From contig DXZC01000048.1 in the NCBI GenBank assembly GCA_019415505.1, positions 1 through 15,493 on the forward strand: a stretch of 15,493 nucleotides of DNA, given 5' to 3'. The stretch's first letter is position 1. The number at the start of each line of letters is the position of its first letter. The position numbers were made by a program, and so were the translations under genes. The DNA is from Peptococcaceae bacterium (GTDB lineage Bacteria > Bacillota > Dehalobacteriia > UBA7702). Shown here one piece after another: positions 1-7,868 of the stretch. Under the pieces are notes generated by a model. The model did no database searches. It saw nothing but the letters and a program-made list of their open reading frames with translations, and was not told where the DNA came from.

Positions 1-16
1 TGTGTATAAGAGACAG
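1..16. other. Tn5 mosaic-end (Nextera) adapter remnant, not native DNA
   Basis: The first 16 bases, TGTGTATAAGAGACAG, are identical to the inner 16 bases of the 19-base Tn5 mosaic end used in tagmentation libraries. The match runs exactly to the contig edge. The reverse-strand GGDEF-EAL gene reads up to this point and is interrupted in its EAL domain. The sensible reading is untrimmed library adapter on a contig end. Native sequence begins at about position 17. Confidence 0.95.
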
Positions 17-1350
17 GCTAAAGGTATAAATTCAGCCGGTTCTATCAATAAACCATCTTCATCCCTTAAACGCAGCAGCGCCTCGGCGGAGGAGAACTTA
101 CCTGTAGCGCAATTATAGATAGGTTGGTAACAAACAAAAAACCTTTTTTGCGCCAGGGAATCCTTTAATAGCGTTTTTAAATACTCCCGCCGCTTTACAA
201 CCACGGCAAGATCCTGCTCATAGCAAACCAAGGATTTATCTTTCTTTTTTGAATCTTCAGCCATATACACCAGCGCTTCCACAACCTGGGTGGCCTCTAA
301 ACCCTGGTCTTCATGAAGCATATTACAATAGCGGGCAGATATTACTTCCATTCTTTCGCCCAATTCCCAATCCTGGGAAAATCTTTCTCGAACCCTTTGT
401 AAATTTATTTCCCCTTGCTCTATATTAGAACACTGGCAGACTAAAGCGAAAGAGACGTTGCCAAAACGATAAGCCCGGCTGGTTTTGGCAAAGCCATTAA
501 GCCATTGAGCTATCATGTAGAGAAAACCGTCTCCTGCTCTGTAACCAAATTTTTGATTAATCATTTCAAAATTAACTAATGAGATTAGGATTACCTGAAA
601 AGGCTGATTACCACCAATATGTAAGGAAATTTCCTCATAAAAGCTTTTGCGATTACCAAGACCAGTAAGGCTATCCCTCTCCAGCTTGGCGGTTTGAAAA
701 TTGACAAACAACACAAATTCCGAAAATGCTATAATTGTACCGTTTAACAGTAACTGAGGAAAAGTAAACTGAATAAAAATCAAAAGTATGACTAGGGGCG
801 ATAAGAAAAGAATTACCTTTGCTATATTTTTACTCACGCTTTTGCGGTTGGTAATATAACAGATAACCAGCATACATAGTTCAATGAAAATAATAAAATA
901 GCCCAAGCGGTTTAAGGGCCCCATGTGGTAAATACCATTTTGGTCAAACCAATAAATAGCATTTGTCCAGGAATTTGTAATAACTAAGACAGTGTAGATT
1001 AAGGCCATTACGCCTAAAATAATATAGGCTCGCGTGCGGCAGCTCTTACTATAAACGTGCTCTAAAATTAATTCAAAAACATAAATAGCTAAGACAGTAC
1101 CCATATAAAGGCTCACTAAAAAATAGCAATTATTTAAAGCCATATTTAGGCTATGTGGTACGGTTTCATAATTATTAATGGTATAAACACAGAGGGAGTT
1201 CAACAAAATTGAGCCCATAGTAAGGTAGAGGCAGAATTGAAAAATCCGGCTCCTAAAGGATGGCATATATTTTCTATCCTGGCTATAAATTGCCAATATT
1301 AAAACCAGCACAAAGGATACGAACTCAGTTGATAACGACCAACTTACCAT
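17..1350 (-). CDS. Membrane GGDEF-EAL protein with degenerate GGDEF, 3' truncated at window edge
   Basis: About 444 residues are present with no stop before the edge. Residues 1-215 hold roughly seven hydrophobic segments (about 9-27, 35-53, 71-93, 108-123, 149-166, 178-195, 203-217), a membrane sensor module. The GGDEF domain starts at DSLTGLGNR (226-234), but the signature is GNVSF (297-301), so the second Gly and both acidic residues are lost and diguanylate cyclase activity is unlikely. An EAL phosphodiesterase domain begins at about 403 (CYQP at 407, EALLR at 423-427) and is cut off soon after, so its other catalytic residues cannot be judged. ATG at 1350 has GAGG 8 bases upstream. The last codon (16-18) overlaps the adapter by one base. 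The expected role is c-di-GMP turnover or sensing at the membrane. The full line-by-line translation shows no frameshift. Confidence 0.9.
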
Positions 1351-1380
1351 AATATGAACCTCAAAATTCACTAAAAATGT

Positions 1381-1427
1381 AAAAAACCTGATAAATATTA
1401 ACTATATTGTAATATATTACCAGGTTT
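1381..1427 (-). terminator. Rho-independent terminator after map
   Basis: An inverted repeat pairs AAACCTG (1384-1390) with CAGGTTT (1421-1427). It continues inward through TAA/TTA and ATATTA/TAATAT with one mismatch and one bulge, and the loop is about 9 bases. On the minus strand the stem is followed by TTTTTT. It lies 60 bases past the map stop and is suited to end the five-gene operon. The stem is AT-rich apart from its base, so strength is uncertain. Its core contains the perfect palindrome GTAATATATTAC (1409-1420). Confidence 0.65.
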
Positions 1428-1434
1428 CTTACAA
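1406..1434 (-). promoter_or_regulatory. Possible sigma-A promoter for the membrane GGDEF-EAL gene
   Basis: On the minus strand TTGTAA (1429-1434) and TACAAT (1406-1411) are separated by 17 bases, with transcription expected to start about 50 bases before the ATG at 1350. The elements overlap the terminator hairpin of the preceding operon, so either the hairpin or the promoter reading may be incidental. Confidence 0.35.
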
Positions 1435-1488
1435 GTCCCCAATTATTTTATTGTTTCTATCTTAATAAAATGACCAGCATATGATACT

Positions 1489-2364
1489 TTAATAAGCTAA
1501 AACCTCATGGCCATCATCTGTGACCAATACCATTATTTCCCTCTGAGCTGAGGGCTGACCATCCGCCGTATAAATGGTCCAACCATTGTTTTTATCCTCT
1601 ACAACCTCATCAGTGCCGGCGTTGACCATAGGCTCAATAGTAAAAATCATGCCGGGAGCCATAACCATTTCGGTACCTCGCTTTGTCACATAGCTCACCC
1701 AGGGATCCTCATGAAAAGCCAAACCTACTCCGTGACCGCCGATTTCCCGAACCACTGAATAGCCGTTAGCTTTGGCGTGGTCGTGTACAGCCTGGGCCAT
1801 ATCTCCGAGAAAGCCCCAGGGCTTAACCTCGGCCAGCCCCAGCTCCACACATTCATATACTGTTTTTACCAGCTTGGCCTTTTCTGGGGACACTTCACCA
1901 ATACAGAACATACGGGAAGAATCGGAAAAATAGCCGTTATAAATGGTGGACACGTCCACATTAATAATGTCACCTTCCTGCAAAATCACCCCGGAATCGG
2001 GAATCTCATGGCACACCCGCTCATTAATAGAAGTACAAACACTTTTAGGATAACCATCATAGCCCAGAGGAGCGGGAACGCCGCCGAGTTCCGCTGTTTT
2101 TTCATTGACCCACCTATCGATATCCTCGGTAGTAACGCCGGGGCCTATTTGCGCCTCTACATAATCGAGAACCGCGATATTTACTTTACAGCTTTCCCTT
2201 ATACCTTGGATATCCGCTGCATTTTTTATCATATCATGGCTGGGTACAATATGACCTTTTTCCGCTAAGGCCGAAATTTTTTCGTCAAAAGCAGCATGAC
2301 ATTTTTTGTATTTTTTATTACTCCCGCACCAACAGGGGTCGTTTCTACCTAAAATATGGGACAT
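1489..2364 (-). CDS. map: Type I methionine aminopeptidase with N-terminal SEC-C zinc motif
   Basis: This 291-residue cytoplasmic metalloprotease removes the initiator Met from nascent proteins. The five metal ligands of the family are visible: D137 (NVDV), D148 (GYFSDSS), H211 (GGHGVG), E244 (FTIEPM) and E276 (SAQRE). The substrate-contacting His is H119 (VCHEIP). Residues 8-23 form a SEC-C motif, NDPCWCG...KKCH, with C11, C13, C22 and H23 as likely zinc ligands. This motif is found at the N-terminus of many clostridial MetAPs and is thought to help ribosome or protein contact. The start is supported by AAGGAG 8 bases upstream of ATG. It is the last gene of the operon, 47 bases after the aldolase stop. 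This is not the usual adk-map-infA setting, so the genome may carry a second map copy (inference). Confidence 0.95.
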   Translation of the reverse strand: MSHILGRNDPCWCGSNKKYKKCHAAFDEKISALAEKGHIVPSHDMIKNAADIQGIRESCKVNIAVLDYVEAQIGPGVTTEDIDRWVNEKTAELGGVPAPLGYDGYPKSVCTSINERVCHEIPDSGVILQEGDIINVDVSTIYNGYFSDSSRMFCIGEVSPEKAKLVKTVYECVELGLAEVKPWGFLGDMAQAVHDHAKANGYSVVREIGGHGVGLAFHEDPWVSYVTKRGTEMVMAPGMIFTIEPMVNAGTDEVVEDKNNGWTIYTADGQPSAQREIMVLVTDDGHEVLAY

Positions 2365-2411
2365 AATTCATTCTCCTTTTATTTAGCCACAAGCTTAACA
2401 GTTTAAGTAAA

Positions 2412-3449
2412 TTAAACGTACCTGCTTGAATATTTAGATAAGGCTCCGCACAACATGGCAACAGCAGCGTCGTCAGTGGCCCAGGAGGTGACAAGACGAA
2501 CGACGCCTTGATCGGCTCCTCTCTTTTCAACTATATTAAAACTAAAATTTTGGCTCAACTCCATGATAAACTCCAACGGCAATATGGGAAAAAGTAAATT
2601 AGTTGCGGAGTCAACCGCTTGTGGTATATTATTAGCCAACAAAGCCTGCCTAATTTTTGCCGCTTGGTTATTGCTGTGTTCAGCTAAACGGTAAAAGAGC
2701 CCGTCGCGAAACAATTCTTTAAACTGAACCCCCAAAAGCCAGCCCTTAGCTAACATACCGCCCTTTTGTTTAATGGTATAGCGAAAATCCTCTTTTAAAC
2801 GCGGCTCTGTTATAACTATAGCTTCACCAAAAAGAGCCCCGTTTTTCGTGCCTCCTAGAGAAAAAGCATCGGCCCAGGCAGCTATATCCTCAAGGCTAAA
2901 ATCAGCAGCCGGCGATGTAATGGCAGCCCCCAGCCTCGCGCCGTCGATATAAAGCCACATATCATTGGCGTGTACAAATTCGCTTAATTGACGCAATTCA
3001 CTTTTTGTATATATGCTCCCCCACTCTGTAGACTGGGAAATGTAAACTAGCTTAGGCTTAACGCTATGCTCGTCACAATGAAAGGCTAAGGCCCTCTCTA
3101 TGGCTGCCACGGTAATTTTACCCTGGCAATGAGGTACTACAACCACCTTATGACCGGTGGCTTCCACGGCGCCGGTTTCAAAGGTAGCTATATGCCCCCA
3201 GTCGGTAGCCAGAACAGCCTCATGGCCGCGGAGGGCTGCCGCGATTACAGTGAGATTTGCCTGGGTACCGCCGGTAACAAAGTGAACGTCAACATCAGAA
3301 CGGCCTAAACTGAAGCGTATTAAATCACGGGCTTCCGCACAAATTGTGTCCTCCCCGTAAGGAGCATATTCCTCGCCTCCCAAAGCTGCTACAGCCTGGA
3401 TAATTTCAGGCGCCGCTCCTGTGCTGTAATCATTTATAAATCTTATCAT
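2412..3449 (-). CDS. ltaE: Low-specificity L-threonine aldolase (PLP enzyme)
   Basis: This fold-type I PLP enzyme cleaves L-threonine or allo-threonine to glycine and acetaldehyde and may run in reverse. Counting from ATG at 3449 (345 residues), GGTQAN (60-65) fits the phosphate-binding loop, H86 is the ring-stacking His, D169 and R172 lie in YIDGARLG, and K202 in SLGGTKNG is the Schiff-base lysine. A TTG at 3464 would add five residues, but AGAGGA sits 6 bases before the ATG, so the ATG start is preferred. The gene lies 37 bases after recG and 47 before map, so it is co-transcribed. The acetaldehyde product links loosely to the nearby alcohol and aldehyde dehydrogenases (inference only). Beta-eliminating lyase family relatives such as phenylserine aldolase cannot be excluded. 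The symbol follows homology. Confidence 0.88.
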   Translation of the reverse strand: MIRFINDYSTGAAPEIIQAVAALGGEEYAPYGEDTICAEARDLIRFSLGRSDVDVHFVTGGTQANLTVIAAALRGHEAVLATDWGHIATFETGAVEATGHKVVVVPHCQGKITVAAIERALAFHCDEHSVKPKLVYISQSTEWGSIYTKSELRQLSEFVHANDMWLYIDGARLGAAITSPAADFSLEDIAAWADAFSLGGTKNGALFGEAIVITEPRLKEDFRYTIKQKGGMLAKGWLLGVQFKELFRDGLFYRLAEHSNNQAAKIRQALLANNIPQAVDSATNLLFPILPLEFIMELSQNFSFNIVEKRGADQGVVRLVTSWATDDAAVAMLCGALSKYSSRYV

Positions 3450-3486
3450 CTCAGTTCCTCTCAACTCACGCTACTCATAAAAGAAT

Positions 3487-5793
3487 TTAAAATATCCGGC
3501 GGCGGGCTTTCAGCACATAGCGTAAAACCTGCCATTCCCCACCGGTTAAATGAGGATTTTCCTTGAGCAAGTCGCCGGCGCAGGCAGCGGCGTCCGCCAA
3601 AATTTCATGATCCACATAGAGATCTGCCACCTTTAAGCCAGCTAACCCATGTTGCCGGGTGCCGAAAAAATCACCCGGCCCCCGCAGGGACAAATCCTCT
3701 TCCGCTATTTTAAATCCGTCATTATATTGAGCCATAATCTCCATCCGCCGTTTGGCGGTTTCACCATGGCCGCTATATTCTAATATACAATAGCTTTGGG
3801 CTTGGCCACGGCCAATGCGTCCCCGCATTTGGTGGAGCTGGGCTAAGCCAAAGCGGTGGGCGTCACGAATGAGAATTACTGTGGCATTAGGTACATCTAC
3901 TCCCACTTCCACAACTGTAGTAGAAATGAGGACAGATATTTCATTGCGCCTAAACTTGGCCATAACCGAGTATTTCTCATCGCTTTTCATCTTGCCATGC
4001 ACCAGACCAACCTTGATATCTCGGAAAACTCCCCGACTCAAGCGGTCGTATAATTCTGAGGCGGAAGCTAAATCCAGGTCCTCGCTCTCCTCCACTAAGG
4101 GGCAGACAATGTAGGCTTGGTACCCGGCTAAGGCCTGCTTTTTAATAAAATCTAATGCCCGCATTTCCTCTTTGGGGTTGAGTATGATTGTCCTTATTTC
4201 TTGCCGCCCCGGCGGCGCTTCATCTAAAATGGAAAGGCTTAAATCGGCAAATACCGTCATGGCTAAAGTACGGGGAATTGGTGTGGCAGTGAGAACCAAG
4301 GTATCTGTAGCCCGTCCCTTGGCTGCCAGCTTCTCCCTTTGGTCAACGCCAAAGCGGTGTTGCTCATCGATGATTACTGTAGCTAAATCCTTAAACTGGG
4401 TTTTCTGCTCAACTAAAGCGTGGGTCCCCACCAGCAAGTCAATTTCTCCAGCAGCCAAAGCCTTATAAATCTCCTGCTTTTGGGGTGCAGCGGTACTACC
4501 GCTCAGCAAAGCAATATTTAAACCAAGGTCGTGAAAAATTTCACCTAAGGATTTATAATGCTGCGCTGCCAAAATTTCCGTAGGCGCCATGAGGGCGCAC
4601 TGATATCCTGAGCGCCAACTGCGGTATATAGCCCCGGCAGCCACCGCTGTCTTACCCGAGCCCACATCACCCTCTAGTAACCGCATCATCCTGGTATCAG
4701 CCGCCATGTCGCTGTATATAGCTTCAAGGGCCCTGTTCTGCGCCCCGGTAAGGCGATAGGGTAGCAAAGCCTGAAACTCCGCTAGAGAGCCTTTAGTTTG
4801 CTTTACTCCGGCGTAAATACTGCCCCCTTTTTCCAGACTAGTGGCTAAACGCAATAGAAAAAGCTCATCAAAGACAATCCGGCGTCTGGCCTCCTGTAGT
4901 TCCGCCAAGTCATCAGGAAAATGGTAACGCTTCATAGCCCATTCCCGCTCTGCCAGGTTATAGCGGCTTCTGATAAAATCAGGCAAATATTCCACCACTT
5001 TACCCTCCTCCAAGAGCAGGGCGTTATGTATTATAGAACGCATTGTTTTCTGGTTGAGACCTTGGGTCAGCCCATAGATGGGCAAAATACCAAAGCCGCT
5101 CACGTCGGCAGCGGCGGCAAACTCGCCAACCAGGAATTGGCGTTTACCATAGCGAAAATCACTCCTGCCATAGGCCACAATCTCCTGGTCGATTTTAAGC
5201 TGATCCTTTACCCAATTTTGATTAAACCAAACCGCGGTTATAAAGCCGCTGTGGTCCTGAAGATAAGCTTTAGTTATCTGCAAATTTTTTTTCCAGCGGC
5301 GGCTTTCCACCTTTTTAATATAACCGCGAATCACAGCGTATTCCCCTTGGCTAAGTTGGGCTATTTCCGTCACCTGCCGCCGATCCTCGTGGCGTTTGGG
5401 ATAATACTCCAATAACTCGTTAACATTATCTATACCCAGGCGTTTTAGAAGCCCCACCCTCTTGGGTCCCACTCCTTTTACATATTGCAACCCCGGCGGT
5501 TCAGGCGGGAGTTGGGGCTTGGCAACCGTGTCCTTATCCGGCGGCTTTTCCTGAGAAGCCGCCATTACGGTGACTAGGACTTCGGCAGTGGCCATAATAT
5601 CCTTGCGCCGGGCTAAAGGAGCGTCGCTATATTCTCGCAATAGCAACAAAAGCTCCTCCTTGTGGGGATATTTCCCTTGGCCCAGCTTTCCGGCCACAAA
5701 CGCGTAAAAGCCGCCGAATACGGTTGTATCACCGTATCCCCGGCGGCTTTCTTTTTTTATAGCTTCCAGAATTTCCGTGAAAATATCTTTCAT
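3487..5793 (-). CDS. recG: ATP-dependent DNA helicase RecG
   Basis: This 768-residue superfamily 2 helicase remodels stalled replication forks and branched recombination intermediates. Visible are a helix-hairpin-helix-like region (GVGPKRVGLLKRLGI, 107-121), the wedge/OB-fold domain (about 150-250), Walker A GDVGSGKT (375-382), motif II DEQH (476-479), motif III TATP (502-505), the HRFGLAQLHQMRGRIGRG motif V/VI block (646-663) and the C-terminal GDFFGTRQHG (707-716). It is longer than the roughly 690-residue Gram-negative form because of about 95 extra N-terminal residues with a Pro-rich linker (94-100), similar to Thermotoga and some clostridial RecG proteins. The start has AGGTG 5 bases upstream. 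The gap to fakA is 15 bases, so the two are tightly coupled. Confidence 0.97.
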   Translation of the reverse strand: MKDIFTEILEAIKKESRRGYGDTTVFGGFYAFVAGKLGQGKYPHKEELLLLLREYSDAPLARRKDIMATAEVLVTVMAASQEKPPDKDTVAKPQLPPEPPGLQYVKGVGPKRVGLLKRLGIDNVNELLEYYPKRHEDRRQVTEIAQLSQGEYAVIRGYIKKVESRRWKKNLQITKAYLQDHSGFITAVWFNQNWVKDQLKIDQEIVAYGRSDFRYGKRQFLVGEFAAAADVSGFGILPIYGLTQGLNQKTMRSIIHNALLLEEGKVVEYLPDFIRSRYNLAEREWAMKRYHFPDDLAELQEARRRIVFDELFLLRLATSLEKGGSIYAGVKQTKGSLAEFQALLPYRLTGAQNRALEAIYSDMAADTRMMRLLEGDVGSGKTAVAAGAIYRSWRSGYQCALMAPTEILAAQHYKSLGEIFHDLGLNIALLSGSTAAPQKQEIYKALAAGEIDLLVGTHALVEQKTQFKDLATVIIDEQHRFGVDQREKLAAKGRATDTLVLTATPIPRTLAMTVFADLSLSILDEAPPGRQEIRTIILNPKEEMRALDFIKKQALAGYQAYIVCPLVEESEDLDLASASELYDRLSRGVFRDIKVGLVHGKMKSDEKYSVMAKFRRNEISVLISTTVVEVGVDVPNATVILIRDAHRFGLAQLHQMRGRIGRGQAQSYCILEYSGHGETAKRRMEIMAQYNDGFKIAEEDLSLRGPGDFFGTRQHGLAGLKVADLYVDHEILADAAACAGDLLKENPHLTGGEWQVLRYVLKARRRIF

Positions 5794-5808
5794 CTTTCAC
5801 CTATCCCT

Positions 5809-7452
5809 TTATTCCAGGGAAATAAGGTAATAGTATAAGGGTTGGCCGCCATAGTACACCTCAACATCCCAATCTTCATGTTTAGCGTTAATTTTCTCAG
5901 CCAAAGCGTTAGCGTCCTCCTCGACTATATCCTCGCCGTAATAGAGAGTAAGCAGGGAATTATCTTCATCAGCCATCTTTTCAACCAAACTTAAAACTGT
6001 TTCCGCCAGGTCAGCTTGGGAGTCAACAATTTTACCGTTCAGCAGGGCTAAAGTGTCGTCAGCCTTTATGGTCAAGCCGTCGTAGGAAGTATCCCGCACA
6101 GCAAAGGTCACTTCTCCGTTAACCACGCTGTCCAAGGAGTCCTGCATCATCTCAGCATTTTCCGCGGCTGAAGCATCAGCGTTATACTGGAGCAAAACGC
6201 TTACCCCTTGAGTTACAAATTTTGTGGGCACCACGGAAATAGGTATATCTGCCATCTTTTGGCTTTGCTCAGCAGCTAAAATAATATTGCTGTTATTAGG
6301 TAAAATGATAATTTCCTCAGCGTTAACCTTAGCTACAGAATTTAAAATATCTTCAGCGCTAGGATTCATGGTCTGACCGCCGCTAATAACCTCATCCACG
6401 CCAAGACTTTGAAAAATTTCAGCCATGCCGTCACCGGCAGCCACTGCCACCACACCGCACTTCTTTTTCGGTCCAGCAGGCGCTTTTTCCTGTTCTTTAC
6501 CGCGTTTTTCCGCTGCTTCCCGGGCCATTTGCTCTTTCATATTTTCCACTTTAATGTCAAACAATTCCCCGACAGTTAAAGCGTAGCTGATAATTTTACC
6601 CGGATCGTTGGTGTGAAAATGAATTTTGATGATACCTTCATCGCCAACGCACACCAGGGAATCACCATCCCGCTTTTCCAGCTCATGGCGGACTTCCTCG
6701 TGGTTTTTGTTAGCGTTATGAATCATTAACTCAGTACAATAGCGGAAGGTAATTTCGCTCTCCTGAATATCAGCAGAAAAAGCAATAGTTTTATCCGGCG
6801 TATCCTGAAAGGTCAGAGACTCCAGGTTTTCCACACCCTTACCTTCTAAGGCTAGGAGCCCGCCTTCTAATATCAGCAGAAAACCCCGGCCTCCGGCGTC
6901 CACCACGCCGGCTTCTTTGAGTACCGGCAAAAGATTGGGGGTATCCTCAAGGGCAATTTTACCGCCCATAATAGCGCTTTCCAGCACCTTAATAACGTCA
7001 GTTTCAGACTCGGCGCAGTCAGCGGCAGCCTCGGCAGCACAACGGCTTACCGTAAGAATGGTACCCTCCACAGGCTTGAGCACGCTTTTATAAGCTATTT
7101 CCACCCCTTTTTGCAGGGCCGCGGCTAAAGCCTTGGCGTCTATTACCTGGACGGAGCTTAAGGACATAGTCATACCGCGCAAGATTTGGGAAGTAATTAC
7201 CCCGGAATTACCCCGGGCGCCCATGAGAGCCCCCCGGGAAACAGCCGCGCATATTTCCTTTATACCCATGCCTTCTTCTAAATTTTTCACAGCGCTCCGC
7301 AAGGTAAGACCCATATTTGTACCGGTATCGCCATCGGGCACGGGGAAAACATTTAAGGCGTTTACTTCCTCCCTCTGTTTGTTGAGAACAGCTTCACCCA
7401 TGCGAAAAAAGTTCCGCAACTGAGCGGAAGTAATGGATTCCATATTAGACAT
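5809..7452 (-). CDS. fakA: Fatty acid kinase ATP-binding subunit FakA (YloV/DhaL-type)
   Basis: In characterised Firmicutes, FakA works with a fatty-acid-binding FakB (DegV family) to phosphorylate exogenous fatty acids for phospholipid synthesis. The 547 residues show three parts. The N-terminal DhaL kinase domain (about 8-205) has PVPDGDTGTNM (37-47; Mg-ATP aspartates D40 and D42), MGARGNSG (77-84) and VDAGGRG (184-190). A middle domain has C239 in YCTE plus H278 and H280 in KIHFH, matching the structural zinc site known in staphylococcal FakA. The C-terminal DegV-like domain follows a charged linker (about 310-325) and runs to the end. TAGGAGGA precedes the ATG by about 10 bases and overlaps the yloU stop region. 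A second ATG three codons in is possible. No fakB is in the window. Confidence 0.93.
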   Translation of the reverse strand: MSNMESITSAQLRNFFRMGEAVLNKQREEVNALNVFPVPDGDTGTNMGLTLRSAVKNLEEGMGIKEICAAVSRGALMGARGNSGVITSQILRGMTMSLSSVQVIDAKALAAALQKGVEIAYKSVLKPVEGTILTVSRCAAEAAADCAESETDVIKVLESAIMGGKIALEDTPNLLPVLKEAGVVDAGGRGFLLILEGGLLALEGKGVENLESLTFQDTPDKTIAFSADIQESEITFRYCTELMIHNANKNHEEVRHELEKRDGDSLVCVGDEGIIKIHFHTNDPGKIISYALTVGELFDIKVENMKEQMAREAAEKRGKEQEKAPAGPKKKCGVVAVAAGDGMAEIFQSLGVDEVISGGQTMNPSAEDILNSVAKVNAEEIIILPNNSNIILAAEQSQKMADIPISVVPTKFVTQGVSVLLQYNADASAAENAEMMQDSLDSVVNGEVTFAVRDTSYDGLTIKADDTLALLNGKIVDSQADLAETVLSLVEKMADEDNSLLTLYYGEDIVEEDANALAEKINAKHEDWDVEVYYGGQPLYYYLISLE

Positions 7453-7467
7453 AAGGTTCTATTCCTC

Positions 7468-7812
7468 CTAATCCACAACACGAATGCCGGTAATTTTAAT
7501 CTCTAAATTATCGACGATTATTCCTGTTGCCTGTTCTACGGCATACAAGATAGCTTCCGAAACATTTCTGGCTACTTCCGATATTTTCGTACCGTACAAC
7601 ACCTGTATCTGTATTAAAATATTTACATTTTGGTCCTTTATTCTGACCTCGACGCCTTTGTTGCCACTTTCGCCCCGGACAAACTGGGTCAAGTTTTTAG
7701 CCGGCATGCCAACAACGCCGAAACATTCGGAGACCGCCTTATAGGCCAACTGTGCCATGGCTGTGGTGCTGATGACTATAACGCCATTTTCTGTTACAAA
7801 AGTATTTGCCAT
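7468..7812 (-). CDS. yloU: Asp23/Gls24 family protein (YloU)
   Basis: This is a 114-residue DUF322/Asp23-type protein. The N-terminal stretch VISTTAMAQLAYKAVSECFGVVGM, the central GVEVRIKDQNVNILIQIQVLYG and the final helix with IVDNLEIKITGIRV are typical. There are no membrane segments or signal peptide. Members are small cytoplasmic proteins tied to the envelope or stress response. Exact function is unknown, although the constant link to fakA hints at a membrane-lipid role. It is the first gene of the operon. The start carries a near-perfect AGGAGGTG 6 bases upstream. The stop overlaps the fakA ribosome binding site region, a 15-base gap. Confidence 0.92.
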   Translation of the reverse strand: MANTFVTENGVIVISTTAMAQLAYKAVSECFGVVGMPAKNLTQFVRGESGNKGVEVRIKDQNVNILIQIQVLYGTKISEVARNVSEAILYAVEQATGIIVDNLEIKITGIRVVD

Positions 7813-7839
7813 GTTAACACCTCCTGTTTAATTCGATAT

Positions 7840-7868
7840 ATTATACCACATTTACCTTTAATTGTAAA
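7840..7868 (-). promoter_or_regulatory. Sigma-A promoter of the yloU-fakA-recG-aldolase-map operon
   Basis: On the minus strand TTTACA (7863-7868) and TATAAT (7840-7845) are spaced by exactly 17 bases, and TG precedes the -10 box as an extended element (TGGTATAAT). Transcription would begin near 7833, giving a short leader of about 20 bases containing the AGGAGGTG site of yloU. This is the best promoter match in the region. Confidence 0.8.

Noticed and set aside
1..16. Native Tn5-like transposon end
   Set aside because: The sequence is the engineered mosaic end exactly at the contig edge with no transposase nearby, so library adapter is far more likely.
1777..2268. Plus-strand open frame of 163 codons inside map
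   Set aside because: It lies antisense to a conserved gene, has no recognisable domain and no convincing ribosome binding site.
3450..3464. TTG start adding five residues to threonine aldolase
   Set aside because: The TTG codon directly precedes the AGAGGA ribosome binding site used by the ATG at 3449.
4921..5415. Plus-strand open frame of 164 codons inside recG
   Set aside because: It is antisense to the conserved RecG wedge region and shows no family features, so it is a shadow frame.
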